The notes under the pieces are model-generated. The model saw nothing but the letters and a program-made list of their open reading frames with translations, had not been told where the DNA came from and searched no databases. Shown in pieces: positions 41,827-50,615 of a stretch of 64,000 nucleotides of DNA. Each line of letters opens with the position of its first letter. Within the stretch, counting starts at the first letter, position 1. The position numbers and the translations under genes are program-made. Source of the stretch: Synergistaceae bacterium (GTDB taxonomy: Bacteria > Synergistota > Synergistia > Synergistales > Aminobacteriaceae); assembly GCA_018436595.1 (NCBI GenBank), contig JAHDLC010000013.1:62001-126000 (forward strand). The letters run 5' to 3'.

Positions 41827-43479
41827 ATGACGATCTCTCCTCTTGCGGGTCACCGGCCGCCCCATACCATGCTCGCCTCCATCCCCGGCCTGGTGTCGGC
41901 CTACTACACGGAACAGCCCGACCCGGAGAATCCCCTCCAGCTCGTCTCCTTCGGCACGTCGGGGCACAGGGGATCTTCCCTGAAGGGGTCCTTCAACGAG
42001 GCCCACATTCTCGCCGTTTCCCAGGCCATCGCCGAGTTCAGGACAGGGAAGGGGATCAACGGTCCCCTGTTCGTTGGAAAAGATACCCATGCTCTCTCGG
42101 AGCCGGCTTTCCGGACCGCCGTGGAGGTTTTCGCCGCCAACGGCGTGGACACGGCAGTCCAGGAAGGGGGAGGGTATACACCCACTCCCGTGATTTCCCA
42201 TGCCATCCTGGGATGGAACAGGGGCCGGACATCCGGTCTCGCCGACGGTGTAGTCATCACCCCGTCCCACAACCCCCCGGAGGACGGGGGCTTCAAGTAC
42301 AACCCCCCGTCGGGGGGGCCCGCCGATCCGGAAATGACCGACCGGATCCAGGCCCGGGCCAACGAAATCCTGGCGTCGGGAGGAAAGGGTGTCCGGAGGA
42401 TTCCCTTCTCTTCGGCCATGAAATCCGACACAGTCAGGGCGATGGACTACGTTGCCCCCTACGTAAACGACCTCGGGGCTATCCTGGACCTCCAGGCCAT
42501 CGCCCGGTCGGGCGTCTCCATCGGCGCGGACCCCATGGGCGGCTCCGGCGTGGCCTACTGGGACGTGATCGCTTCCAGGTACGGGCTGAAACTGGACGTG
42601 GTCAACCCCGTGGTGGATCCCACCTTTTCGTTCATGTCCGTGGACTGGGACGGCAAGATCCGAATGGACTGCTCATCCCCCTATGCCATGGCGGGCCTGG
42701 TCAACCTGAAGGACAGGTACGACATCGCCTTCGGCAACGACACGGACTTCGACCGCCACGGAATCGTGGTCCCCGACCGGGGACTTCTTGCCCCGAACGG
42801 CTACCTGGCCGTGGCGGTGGACTACCTCTTCACCCACAGGCCCGGCTGGAGGAAGGACGCGGCCGTGGGAAAGACCCTCGTATCAAGCTCGCTCATCGAC
42901 AGGGTCGCCCGGTCGGTGGGACGGAAATGCGTGGAGGTTCCTGTCGGCTTCAAATGGTTCGTGGAAGGACTGCTCGACGGCTCCCTGGGCTTCGGGGGCG
43001 AGGAAAGCGCCGGGGCGTCCTTCCTCAGGAAGGACGGGACGGCGTGGTCCACCGACAAGGACGGAATCATCCTCACCCTCCTCGCGGCGGAAATCCTGGC
43101 GGTTACCGGAGAGCACCCCGGAATACGGTATGACGGGATCACGGCGAGACTCGGCGTTCCCTACTATGCAAGGATCGATGCCGCCGCCGGGCCTGAGCGG
43201 AGAAAGCTGCTCAAGAAGCTTACCCCCGAGGCTGCGGAGGGAGACACCCTGGCCGGCGAACCCATTCTCGCCAAGCTGACGGAGGCTCCCGGTAACGGGG
43301 CACCCATCGGCGGCCTGAAGGTGACTTCCGAAAACGGGTGGTTTGCCGCCCGGCCCTCCGGCACCGAGGACGTGTACAAGATTTACGCCGAGAGCTTCCT
43401 CGGCGAAGACCACCTCAGGAGGATCCAGGAAGAGGCCCGGGACATGGTGGACGGGGTCTTTGCCAGGGCAGGCGTCTGA
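41827..43479 (+). CDS. pgm: Phosphoglucomutase, alpha-D-glucose-specific
   Basis: 550 residues from the ATG at 41827 (AGGAGG upstream). It interconverts glucose 1-phosphate and 6-phosphate. The catalytic serine is S147 in [15 protein letters not shown]. The metal-binding loop is [10 protein letters not shown], the sugar-binding loop [10 protein letters not shown] and the phosphate-binding loop [11 protein letters not shown]. Full length for the bacterial Pgm family. Confidence 0.95.
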   Translation: MTISPLAGHRPPHTMLASIPGLVSAYYTEQPDPENPLQLVSFGTSGHRGSSLKGSFNEAHILAVSQAIAEFRTGKGINGPLFVGKDTHALSEPAFRTAVEVFAANGVDTAVQEGGGYTPTPVISHAILGWNRGRTSGLADGVVITPSHNPPEDGGFKYNPPSGGPADPEMTDRIQARANEILASGGKGVRRIPFSSAMKSDTVRAMDYVAPYVNDLGAILDLQAIARSGVSIGADPMGGSGVAYWDVIASRYGLKLDVVNPVVDPTFSFMSVDWDGKIRMDCSSPYAMAGLVNLKDRYDIAFGNDTDFDRHGIVVPDRGLLAPNGYLAVAVDYLFTHRPGWRKDAAVGKTLVSSSLIDRVARSVGRKCVEVPVGFKWFVEGLLDGSLGFGGEESAGASFLRKDGTAWSTDKDGIILTLLAAEILAVTGEHPGIRYDGITARLGVPYYARIDAAAGPERRKLLKKLTPEAAEGDTLAGEPILAKLTEAPGNGAPIGGLKVTSENGWFAARPSGTEDVYKIYAESFLGEDHLRRIQEEARDMVDGVFARAGV

Positions 43480-43493
43480 CACCGGGGAAGGAA

Positions 43494-43524
43494 AGCGGGG
43501 CCGCCCTTCAGGGGCGGCCCCGCT
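43494..43524 (+). terminator. Terminator after pgm
   Basis: A perfect 13-bp stem (AGCGGGGCCGCCC, 43494-43506, with 43512-43524) with a 5-nt loop. The tail is TCTTCATT. Confidence 0.78.
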
Positions 43525-43544
43525 CTTCATTGATGGCAGTGAGC

Positions 43545-43736
43545 TCACGCAAGGGTATCGAGCCGATCTTCGGTCTCCGAATCCGACCCTTCCCTGCTGT
43601 CGGGGTGCAGGTACTCCCTGAAACGTTTCTTGTTCTGTTTCGGTCGCTCCTTTGCCGCCTTTCCGGTGACTCGTCCTCCCTGGGCCGAAAGAACGGAAAG
43701 AACGGGAGACACCCACGTGGATTCCATTTTTTCCAT
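43545..43736 (-). CDS. Small basic protein of unknown function
   Basis: 63 residues. The case for a real gene is an ideal AAAGGAGGG site 6 nt before the ATG at 43736, and position just downstream of another small gene in the same direction. The sequence is hydrophilic and highly charged in its second half (GKAAKERPKQNKKRFREYLH, then DSREGSDSETEDRLDTLA). No family recognised. Composition alone would not support it. Confidence 0.45.
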   Translation of the reverse strand: MEKMESTWVSPVLSVLSAQGGRVTGKAAKERPKQNKKRFREYLHPDSREGSDSETEDRLDTLA

Positions 43737-43789
43737 GGCGCTCCCTCCTTTGTCTTTTCTTATCGGCGTTTTTAGAATAATCCATTAAC

Positions 43790-43815
43790 AAAAAGCCGCC
43801 CCTTCTGGGGGCGGC
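43790..43815 (-). terminator. Rho-independent terminator on the minus strand
   Basis: A perfect 8-bp stem GCCGCCCC / GGGGCGGC (arms 43795-43802 and 43808-43815), followed on the minus strand by TTTTTG. It lies 15 nt after the 32-residue gene at 43831-43929. Confidence 0.8.
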
Positions 43816-43830
43816 AGGAAGAAAACGATG

Positions 43831-43929
43831 TCAGGCTTCGTCCTTTGCATTGCTCTTCATTTTCATGACGACCATGACGATGCCGATGACGGCCATAATC
43901 CCAAGCCAAACCATGGTGATGTTATTCAT
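43831..43929 (-). CDS. 32-residue single-span membrane protein
   Basis: An ATG at 43929 follows AAGGAGGTGAA (43934-43944), a near-perfect anti-16S match, and the gene has its own terminator. The product begins MNNITMVWLGIMAVIGIVMV, a single membrane span, and ends in a charged tail (KMKSNAKDEA). This architecture resembles small accessory subunits of transporters, but no transporter is adjacent. Too short for routine gene calling. Confidence 0.65.
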   Translation of the reverse strand: MNNITMVWLGIMAVIGIVMVVMKMKSNAKDEA

Positions 43930-43944
43930 CCATTTCACCTCCTT

Positions 43945-44182
43945 ACATCCAGGAGCACGACGAATTCGCTCTGCAAAGCGCGGCAATAAGTGAAAAGAAA
44001 AACGGAAAACGAAGATCTGTGAACTGAAAAACGAATAGAAAGAAGATCGAAACTATTGGACTGAAATTAACCTACCATAATTGGCAGCTCAATTCAACCC
44101 AAGATTGAAAAAAACAGGCAATTTGCTATTCCCTATTTTCAGACCTATTTCCTGAGGGAATGGATGGTGCTCAATGTTTCCC
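43945..44182 (-). other. AT-rich intergenic region upstream of the small membrane-protein gene
   Basis: Unlike its surroundings, this 240-nt stretch is AT-rich. On the minus strand TTGAGC followed after 17 nt by TAATTT is a possible promoter near 44065-44095. I see no coding frame or RNA structure. Confidence 0.35.
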
Positions 44183-45391
44183 CTACGGTCTGCTTCGGAT
44201 TCGCATGCTCTCCAGTATGATGTCTGCTCCAAGGGCAACGTCCTTCAGGGATGCCTCTTCCGCCGGATTGTGGCTGATTCCTTCCCTGCAGGGGATAAAA
44301 ACCATGCCTGCGGGAGCGACGGCGGCAATCTTCATGGCGTCATGTCCTGCTCCGCTGGGCATTCTCCGGAAGGGGATTCCCGACTCTTCCGCCGCCGCCG
44401 CAAGTGAATCGGTTACGCAGGGGGCCAGGGTAACGGGATCCATGGCGGAGATGATGTCCACGTCGCACCGGATACTTCGCCGGCCTTCCGTTTCACGGAT
44501 GATATTTCTGACGGAGGCGACAGCCCGGGAGATGCTTTCTTTTATGATTCCCCGGATGTCGATCCTCAGCTCCACCATGCCCGGAACCACGTTCAGGGCG
44601 TTCGGATGGACATGGGCAACGCCCACCGTGGCCACTGTTGCGTGAAGGCTTTCCGCTTTTCCCGCTTCTTCGACGCCGAGAACGATTTCCGCCGCTGCGC
44701 AGAGGCCGTCTTTCCTCAAGTTCATGGGCGTGGCTCCTGAATGGTCCTGCCGGCCGTGGATCGTGACTTTCAGCCGCGTAGGGGCGGCAATGGCGGTCAC
44801 TATACCGAGAGGTTCCTTCGCCTCCCAGAGCACCCGGCCCTGTTCGATGTGGAGTTCGGTAAAGTCGATCATGGGGTCGAGACCGCAGGTACCGGGAGAA
44901 TGCCCTTTTCGTATCATGGCGTCGTACAGGCTGTCGCCGGAAAGGGATTTCGCGTCTTTGAGCCGGTCGGTGCAGATGCTCCCGGCGACAGTTCCGCTGC
45001 CTGCCGTGGCAAGTCCGTACAGGCTTGATTCTTCGGCCCGGAAAACGGCGGTTTTTACGGGGAGAGAAAGCCCGAGCCTCCGGATTTTTTCCATGACGAG
45101 CAGGCCGGCAAGGACGCCGACAACCCCGTCATATCGTCCTCCCTGCGGGACGGAGTCGAGGTGGGATCCTACCACGCGGCAGGGACGGTCCGTTTCGCCC
45201 GGAAAGGAGATGAACATATTCCCTATGCAGTCCTCTGTGACGGAAAAACCGAGGCCGGAGGCAAAGCCCGCAACCTTTTCAAACATGGCATCCTCCTCGG
45301 CCGAATAGGCAAGCCTGGTGACACCTCCGTCGGGATCGGCTCCAACAGGCTCCAGTTCCCTGAACCATTGTTTCAGCAGCGGCAGATTCAT
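44183..45391 (-). CDS. M20-family amidohydrolase (N-carbamoyl-L-amino-acid hydrolase / allantoate amidohydrolase type)
   Basis: 402 residues. Metal-binding motifs of the Zn-dependent hydantoinase/carbamoylase group are present: VVGSHLDSVPQGGRYDGVVG (His, Asp), FRAEESSLYG, FTELHIEQG and the C-terminal MPSGAGHDAM plus CREGISHNPAE. The dimerisation domain contains IHGRQDHSGATPM. Such enzymes hydrolyse N-carbamoyl or ureido bonds in amino-acid or purine catabolism. The substrate is unknown, and no hydantoinase gene is near. Confidence 0.9.
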   Translation of the reverse strand: MNLPLLKQWFRELEPVGADPDGGVTRLAYSAEEDAMFEKVAGFASGLGFSVTEDCIGNMFISFPGETDRPCRVVGSHLDSVPQGGRYDGVVGVLAGLLVMEKIRRLGLSLPVKTAVFRAEESSLYGLATAGSGTVAGSICTDRLKDAKSLSGDSLYDAMIRKGHSPGTCGLDPMIDFTELHIEQGRVLWEAKEPLGIVTAIAAPTRLKVTIHGRQDHSGATPMNLRKDGLCAAAEIVLGVEEAGKAESLHATVATVGVAHVHPNALNVVPGMVELRIDIRGIIKESISRAVASVRNIIRETEGRRSIRCDVDIISAMDPVTLAPCVTDSLAAAAEESGIPFRRMPSGAGHDAMKIAAVAPAGMVFIPCREGISHNPAEEASLKDVALGADIILESMRIRSRP

Positions 45392-45514
45392 TCCATCATC
45401 TCCAGCGGTGCCCTTTCACCTGGGGCGAAGGGGACAGGATATTGAAAAACGTTTTTTCTGCTACACTATTCTATGAAAGGTTTCATATTCCAGAACTGAA
45501 GGAGAGTGAGTACA

Positions 45515-45862
45515 GTGAAAAAGTTTGTTCTTCTGCTGTTTGCACTGGCTGTTGCCTTTTCCGCGGGTGGGGCGGCTGCCCATCCCCCCTCGGACCTTGA
45601 TCTTCTCTACAGCAGGGAGGAAGGCGTTCTCGAGGTTTATGCACCCCACTCGGTTCCTGACGGGAAAAGACACTATATCAACCTCTTCACCCTTTCCCTC
45701 AACGGGGATCTTATGTACCGCCTCGAGCCGGCCTGGCAGGTGGACGGCAAGGCCGCTGCTGCCAGCTTCCACGTGGGTGATCTCCCCAAGGGAGCGGTGC
45801 TCGAGGTTGAGGCGGTGTGCAATCGCGCGGGAAATATGAAAAAAAACCTCACCGTGGAATAG
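45515..45862 (+). CDS. Small secreted beta-rich protein
   Basis: 115 residues from the GTG at 45515, chosen over GTG 45506 for spacing from GAAGGAGA and because it opens a signal peptide (VKKFVLLLFALAVAFSAGGA, cleavage near AAA-HPP). The mature ~90 residues (HPPSDLDLLYSREEGVLEVY, KRHYINLFTLSLNGD) look like one immunoglobulin-like sandwich. The pattern recalls domains related to desulfoferrodoxin/neelaredoxin, but the iron ligands are not evident. Function unknown. Confidence 0.65.
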   Translation: MKKFVLLLFALAVAFSAGGAAAHPPSDLDLLYSREEGVLEVYAPHSVPDGKRHYINLFTLSLNGDLMYRLEPAWQVDGKAAAASFHVGDLPKGAVLEVEAVCNRAGNMKKNLTVE

Positions 45863-45872
45863 GAAACAAAAT

Positions 45873-45898
45873 CGAGGACGTCCTTCGGGGCGTCCTCG
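45873..45898. terminator. Hairpin between convergent genes
   Basis: An 11-bp stem with one G-U pair (CGAGGACG with CGTCCTCG plus inner pairs) and a TTCG tetraloop lies between the secreted-protein gene and the SprA-like gene. No T-run. Confidence 0.55.
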
Positions 45899-45924
45899 CT
45901 GCATGTCCGAATATGGGGCGTGAT

Positions 45925-46668
45925 TTACGCCGTCAGCGACAGTTCCGTGTCCCGCCGGCCGAAATTCCCTGTTTCTGCGCCTGAGTAGGCACGGACGGCG
46001 TCCTGTTTTGCCATTTCCGCCCGGGCCCGCATCTGGGCCGCCGAAGCTGCAGCCGCTACCCGAAGATCCTGGGGGGAAGGAGATCCGGGGGCAAGAGCGG
46101 CCCGTTTTACCTGCTCCATGATCTGAATGGTTTCCTCCGGGGTTCTTCCCTCGGGGGCAGATATGGACACTTCCCCTCCAACGATATACCGTTTTCCGTC
46201 CGGACCGGTGGCGTAACTGTAGGAAACGGGGCCGGCATACCGGCCGCCTGCGGCCATGTGGGCCGCCTCGTGGGCGATGACGTCACGCTCGATGGCTTTC
46301 AGCCGCGAATCCGCCGTCGCCTCTTCTCCGGCGGCGTTTTTCTTCTCTTCCTGAGCGGCGGTGTTTTTTTCGCGATCTTTCAGCCCCGTACGGACCTGAC
46401 CTTTGCCGGAAGCCCCGGTTTTGCCGCCCGTCTCTTCCTCCGAAGTCGTCCGGACCGTTACCGTTGCGCCCGTAATGTACGGCCTGCCGTCCGGGCCCCT
46501 GGAAAAATGATAAACCGTGGACGTCACATCGCCCGAGTTCCGCAGGGCCATTTCCTGGCGAAGAACCTCCTGCTCGGCACGCCGAAGACCTTCCCGTCTT
46601 GTTTGGCTGGCGACGGGGGCGGCTATCTGTATGCTGTTCACGGGGGTAACCGCGCCTATGCCGGACAT
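45925..46668 (-). CDS. SprA-related putative metalloprotease
   Basis: 247 residues with AAGGAGG upstream. A zinc-protease-like HExxH is present (VIAHEAAHMAAGG) directly followed by the family signature AGPVSYSYATGPDGKRYIVG. The linker (~residues 80-120) is Lys/Glu-rich and low in complexity. The N-terminus resembles flagellar or rod-type substrates rather than a signal peptide. This matches the SprA-related family described in Proteobacteria and other anaerobes, whose biochemical role is unknown. Confidence 0.8.
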   Translation of the reverse strand: MSGIGAVTPVNSIQIAAPVASQTRREGLRRAEQEVLRQEMALRNSGDVTSTVYHFSRGPDGRPYITGATVTVRTTSEEETGGKTGASGKGQVRTGLKDREKNTAAQEEKKNAAGEEATADSRLKAIERDVIAHEAAHMAAGGRYAGPVSYSYATGPDGKRYIVGGEVSISAPEGRTPEETIQIMEQVKRAALAPGSPSPQDLRVAAAASAAQMRARAEMAKQDAVRAYSGAETGNFGRRDTELSLTA

Positions 46669-46736
46669 GGGTGCCTCCTTGCAAAAGGATCAGTAAATTG
46701 AATCAATTCATTATAGCAGATTCATTTGCCGGCCCT

Positions 46737-47192
46737 CTACAGTTTTCCCCAGATCTGGTGCTTAAATGTGTAGCCCTCTTTTTCAACCAGTGTGCGGACA
46801 GCGTCCCGGATTTGCTGGAACCTGAAGGTAAAGCCGTATCTTCTGCGGAACATCTCCGACTGCTCCTCCAGCACTCCCTCAAGCCCGCCCGGTCCCGAAG
46901 CTATTTTCCACTTCCTGAAGCCGAATCCGGATATTCCTTCTCCGGTTCCGGCCCCGAGGCCGCTCTTTTTTTCCACGAGGGTCTCGTTGTAAACCACTTC
47001 CCGCATTTCCTCGTTCACCCTGAACCGTGCTGTGAATGTGAGCTTCCTCCGGGAAAAAAAACCTTTCCTTTCCGCAACGACGGACGTGAGCGAATGAAGC
47101 CCCTCATCGGACTGGAAATCGCCGGGAAGTCCCGTAATGAGGCTCCGGATGGTATTCATGATTTTTTCTTCAATCACGATGCTCTCCTCCAT
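46737..47192 (-). CDS. Unknown cytoplasmic protein
   Basis: 151 residues from the ATG at 47192, with AGGAA 8 nt upstream. The frame is open to 47216. No signal peptide or membrane segment. Charged and mixed alpha/beta (RKGFFSRRKLTFTARFRVNE, EEQSEMFRRRYGFTFRFQQI). I recognise no family. It shares a promoter region with the divergent secreted hydratase gene. Confidence 0.6.
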   Translation of the reverse strand: MEESIVIEEKIMNTIRSLITGLPGDFQSDEGLHSLTSVVAERKGFFSRRKLTFTARFRVNEEMREVVYNETLVEKKSGLGAGTGEGISGFGFRKWKIASGPGGLEGVLEEQSEMFRRRYGFTFRFQQIRDAVRTLVEKEGYTFKHQIWGKL

Positions 47193-47334
47193 TCCAAAGC
47201 TTCCTGACGGCACCATTGTACTCTACGGGACACAAAATCACACTCTTTGAAAACAACGGGGAGGAATCATTCCGCCGGAAAAAAGAGTAGAATATCTGAA
47301 AAGAAACACATTTTGTTCGGAGGTGGAATGGACG

Positions 47335-48183
47335 ATGAAGGCAGCAAGGCGTACCGGTGCGGCGTTTCTGGCGGTGCTGCTCCTCGCGGCGGCAGGCTGG
47401 GGAGCGGATATTCAGGCCATGGCGGAGAAAGTCTATTCCGCAGCCATGGACGGGAAGCCGTTTCCCGTCCTGACGGCGGAGTATCCCGGCATGACGGTGG
47501 ACGAGTCCTATGCGGTCCAGACGGCTTACTCCAAAAAACGGCTCGGATCGGAACGGCCCGTGGGCTTCAAGGCCGGCCTGACCACCGAGGCCACCATGAA
47601 AAAATTCGGCTCGGACACCCCGTTCGCCGCCGTGCTTTTTCCGGGAGGAGCACTGGACGGGTCGGCAGGACCTGTGGAAGTGAACCGGGCCGGCTTCGGC
47701 AATCTCATGCTGGAGTGCGAGATAGGCTTCATTCTCGGGGAGCCTGTGAAGGAGCCCTTGAAGGACGTAGACACCCTCAAGGGGAAGGTTGCGTTCCTGG
47801 CTGCCGCCATAGAGCTTCCCGACCTTGCATTCACCGACATGAAGCAGCTGAAGGCGGCGGATATCAATGCGTCAGCCATCTCCTCCAAGGGGTTCATCAT
47901 GGGAAAACCGCTTCCCCTCGGCGAGGCGCCCGACATCAACGAACTAATTCCCGTCCTGTCCCTGGACGGGGCTGAAGTGAACCGGGGCAAAGGATCGGAC
48001 GCCCTGGGGAACCAGTGGGAAGCCGCCCTCTGGCTGGTGAACACAATGGTGGAGCATGGCTGGACTCTGGAGAAGGGGGATGTGCTCCTGACGGGAGCCC
48101 TTGGGAACATGCTCCCCGGAAAACCCGGATCCTACGTTTATGACGCCGGGGCCCTGGGGGCCATCGAGTTCACGGTAAAATAG
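47335..48183 (+). CDS. Exported 2-keto-4-pentenoate hydratase (MhpD)-family protein
   Basis: 282 residues from the ATG at 47335 (CGGAGGTGG 8 nt upstream). The first 27 residues are a clear signal peptide (MKAARRTGAAFLAVLLLAAA, cleavage near GWG-ADI), unusual for this normally cytosolic family. The body has the fumarylacetoacetase-like fold: MTVDESYAVQTAY, VGFKAGLT, the acidic ECEIGFILGEPV and the C-terminal LTGALGNMLPGKPGSYV. Metal-binding acids look partly conserved. It may hydrate or bind a 2-oxo acid outside the cytoplasm. The activity is not established. Confidence 0.75.
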   Translation: MKAARRTGAAFLAVLLLAAAGWGADIQAMAEKVYSAAMDGKPFPVLTAEYPGMTVDESYAVQTAYSKKRLGSERPVGFKAGLTTEATMKKFGSDTPFAAVLFPGGALDGSAGPVEVNRAGFGNLMLECEIGFILGEPVKEPLKDVDTLKGKVAFLAAAIELPDLAFTDMKQLKAADINASAISSKGFIMGKPLPLGEAPDINELIPVLSLDGAEVNRGKGSDALGNQWEAALWLVNTMVEHGWTLEKGDVLLTGALGNMLPGKPGSYVYDAGALGAIEFTVK

Positions 48184-48201
48184 AAGGGCACGGAAGACCT
48201 T

Positions 48202-48236
48202 GAAGCGGCTCCCCCTTCGGCAGGGAGAGCCGCTTC
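48202..48236. terminator. Bidirectional terminator
   Basis: A perfect 10-bp outer stem (GAAGCGGCTC, 48202-48211, with 48227-48236) lies between the convergent hydratase-like and Ntn-hydrolase genes. Confidence 0.65.
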
Positions 48237-48249
48237 GCGCCTATCTGGG

Positions 48250-49632
48250 CTATTTGTTCATTGTGAGGACCTGGTCCACCATCTGGACGAAAAATCCGTT
48301 CAGATCCTTCGTCACATCCTCGCCCTTCTTGACCCTCTCCCTGATGTCGTAGGCGAAGGCTCTCCACAGGTCGTTTATCCCCGCCTCGTAGAATTCGCTG
48401 TACCTGTAGCTGTCCTTTTGGACCGAGTATACCGTCCCGTCGGCAAGGGCTTTCGGTGTGGCATTCGCCCCCATGAAGAAGGGGATGGAGTAGCTGTAGG
48501 CCGGAAGGGTCACGAAAACTGTTGTCATTTTTTCCGGAAATTCGGGGTCGATGACGATGGTGGCGCTGGACTGCGCCCTCGGGAAATTCCACATGGCCGG
48601 GTGTTTTGCCGCCCGGAGTGAGTTGACGAGCTCGACAGTGATCTTGCCGTAAGCTGATACGAGCGCATCCTCGGGTGAACCGTAGTCGTTCTCCCTGTGG
48701 ACGGTGAAGTAAATTCCCTTCCAGGATTTTCCGTCCTTCTCCAGAGCCGGGTCCATCTGCTCCTCGATGATCTTGTAGCAGTCGTCTGCAATCTGGAGGA
48801 TTTTTCCCCTTGCATCCACGAACAGGTAGTTCGTGCCCCATTTCCCGCTGGCGAGGTATCCCTTTTCCGCAAAAGAATGTAGGGTTTCTTTCGCTTCATC
48901 AACGTCCCTGCAGTGCTCGGCAATGTAGCGGGGAACATAGTGGTTCATGAATCCGTCATATTTTGGCGGGGTGACGAAGGGAAGGGTCCCCTTGTAGGAG
49001 CCGACGTAGCATTCCCTGTTCTGCCACTGGGAGGGGACGTCGGCGCCTCCGGCAAGGCCCTTTTCGTTGACGAAGAAGGAAATGCCGGTGTCCGCGGTGC
49101 CCATCTCACCGAAAAACTTGTAGGGCTGCCTGTCCGTTCCCTGGACTCCGGTGATCCGTTTGAGGTAGCCTGACTGGAGGTCAGGGGCCGTCTCTCGGGT
49201 CTTGTGAAAAATGATCCGGCCGTTTTTCGTTGCCGGTGGGGTGACGGCAAAGGTCGTGCATCCCACACCCTTGTACAGGAGAGCAAGATCTCTGTACCTT
49301 CCGAAGGTGAAGGCGATGTAGAGTTCCCGGTCGATGCCCGCAGTATCTGCAATGGCGTTCAGCTCATCGATCCAGTAGGAGCATCCGATCTTTTGGGAGA
49401 GATCAATGGAGAGCTTCGCGAAGCTCCTCAATTGTTCTTCCTTGCCGTCGGCCCGGGAAAGAAACGCGTTGAAAGCCTTTAAGATCGATTCTCTGTTCGT
49501 CTCTCCCCAGAGTTTTCCCACTTCCGCTGCGCTTCCCTCCAGAACGAGAATGTCCGAGGCAGAAGAGGGGGTCGCACCTGCCGAACCTATCAGAAACAGA
49601 GCAACTAATCCCCACGCAAGCAAACGCTTCAT
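48250..49632 (-). CDS. Secreted Ntn-type hydrolase of the acyl-CoA:6-APA acyltransferase (C45) family
   Basis: 460 residues from the ATG at 49632 (AAGGAGG upstream). A signal peptide occupies about residues 1-26 (LLAWGLVALFLIGSAGATPS). The predicted N-terminal nucleophile of this self-processing family is C125 in KGVGCTTFAVTPP, followed by GRIIFHKTRE. Other family blocks are SFFVNEKGLAGG and WGTNYLFVDARGKILQIA. Members cleave or form amide bonds with small acyl groups. It lies 69 nt downstream of the catabolic operon and may be its last gene. Confidence 0.82.
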   Translation of the reverse strand: MKRLLAWGLVALFLIGSAGATPSSASDILVLEGSAAEVGKLWGETNRESILKAFNAFLSRADGKEEQLRSFAKLSIDLSQKIGCSYWIDELNAIADTAGIDRELYIAFTFGRYRDLALLYKGVGCTTFAVTPPATKNGRIIFHKTRETAPDLQSGYLKRITGVQGTDRQPYKFFGEMGTADTGISFFVNEKGLAGGADVPSQWQNRECYVGSYKGTLPFVTPPKYDGFMNHYVPRYIAEHCRDVDEAKETLHSFAEKGYLASGKWGTNYLFVDARGKILQIADDCYKIIEEQMDPALEKDGKSWKGIYFTVHRENDYGSPEDALVSAYGKITVELVNSLRAAKHPAMWNFPRAQSSATIVIDPEFPEKMTTVFVTLPAYSYSIPFFMGANATPKALADGTVYSVQKDSYRYSEFYEAGINDLWRAFAYDIRERVKKGEDVTKDLNGFFVQMVDQVLTMNK

Positions 49633-49700
49633 TTCAATTCCTCCTTTTCGCACCGAATGGATCTGCAGCCTTTTTTGAAAGCCAGGGATGGTGCTGCTTC

Positions 49701-50591
49701 TTATTCCACATACCTGGGAAGGTACTCCTTCTCAAGCTCCCTGAACATTTCAAAACCCACAAGATTCTTGAAGTCTGCGAACGGAGCGACGAGTTCAGTC
49801 CGTCCCTCTGCGATCCTGTCGCCCTTTATGGCATCGAGGTAGTCCTTCATTCCCTTTACTGCCGCGAACAGGGGACCTACTGGAATGCTGACCCTTCCCA
49901 CACCGATCTCCCTGAGCCTGTCAATTGAGACCAGGGGTGTTTTCCCTCCTGAAACGGCGTCCATGAGGTTGATGCTTACAGGAGCCCTGATCTCTTTCAC
50001 CGCCAGCTCGATCTGCTCCACGGAACGGGGCGCCTCCACGAAAATCAGGTCCGCCCCGGCCTCTGCATAGGCATTGGCCCGTCGGATGGCCTCTTCGATC
50101 CCCGCGACAGCGATGGCATCAGTACGGGCGTTGAGGACGAAATCAGGATCGATCTCGTCCTTTACGGCTTTGCAGGCCTTTATTTTCAGCACCATTTCCT
50201 CCATGGGAATGATCTGCTTTCCCTCGAGGTGACCGCACCGCTTCGGGAACACCTGGTCCTCGATGTTCATTCCCGCGGCCCCTGCCTTGATAAACTCTCT
50301 CGTGACATACATGGCGTTGATGCTGTTGCCGTACCCGGTATCGGCGTCGGCCATGACGGGAACTTTAACCGCATCCACGATATTTTTCGTGAAGTGGACC
50401 ACGTCGCTGAAGCCTATGAACGCCATGTCCGGAAGCCCCAGGTAGGTTGCTGAAAGACCGAATCCGCTCACCTGGAGGGCCCTGAAGCCGGCCTGTTCTA
50501 TGAGTTTTGCGGAAATGGCGTCATGAGCCCCGGGGCAGACGAGTGCTTTCCTTTCGAGGATCATGTTCCTGAGCAGCGTTGTTTTTTTCAT
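49701..50591 (-). CDS. Isocitrate lyase / PEP mutase-family lyase (PrpB or 2,3-dimethylmalate-lyase-like)
   Basis: 296 residues. The ribosome binding site is GAGAGGGG. Family hallmarks: CPGAHDAISAKLIEQAGFRA, the Mg-binding block PVMADADTGYGN, EDQVFPKRCGHLEGK with the catalytic cysteine C119, and LNARTDAIAVAGIEEAI. KRCGH marks lyases rather than mutases. These enzymes split a 2-hydroxy di- or tricarboxylate to pyruvate (or glyoxylate) and a second acid. With a LeuCD-like hydro-lyase and PrpD-like genes beside it, retro-aldol cleavage of a branched malate- or citrate-like acid is likely. Confidence 0.88.
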   Translation of the reverse strand: MKKTTLLRNMILERKALVCPGAHDAISAKLIEQAGFRALQVSGFGLSATYLGLPDMAFIGFSDVVHFTKNIVDAVKVPVMADADTGYGNSINAMYVTREFIKAGAAGMNIEDQVFPKRCGHLEGKQIIPMEEMVLKIKACKAVKDEIDPDFVLNARTDAIAVAGIEEAIRRANAYAEAGADLIFVEAPRSVEQIELAVKEIRAPVSINLMDAVSGGKTPLVSIDRLREIGVGRVSIPVGPLFAAVKGMKDYLDAIKGDRIAEGRTELVAPFADFKNLVGFEMFRELEKEYLPRYVE

Positions 50592-50615
50592 TTTTTTCCC
50601 CTCTCCCGAGTGAAT

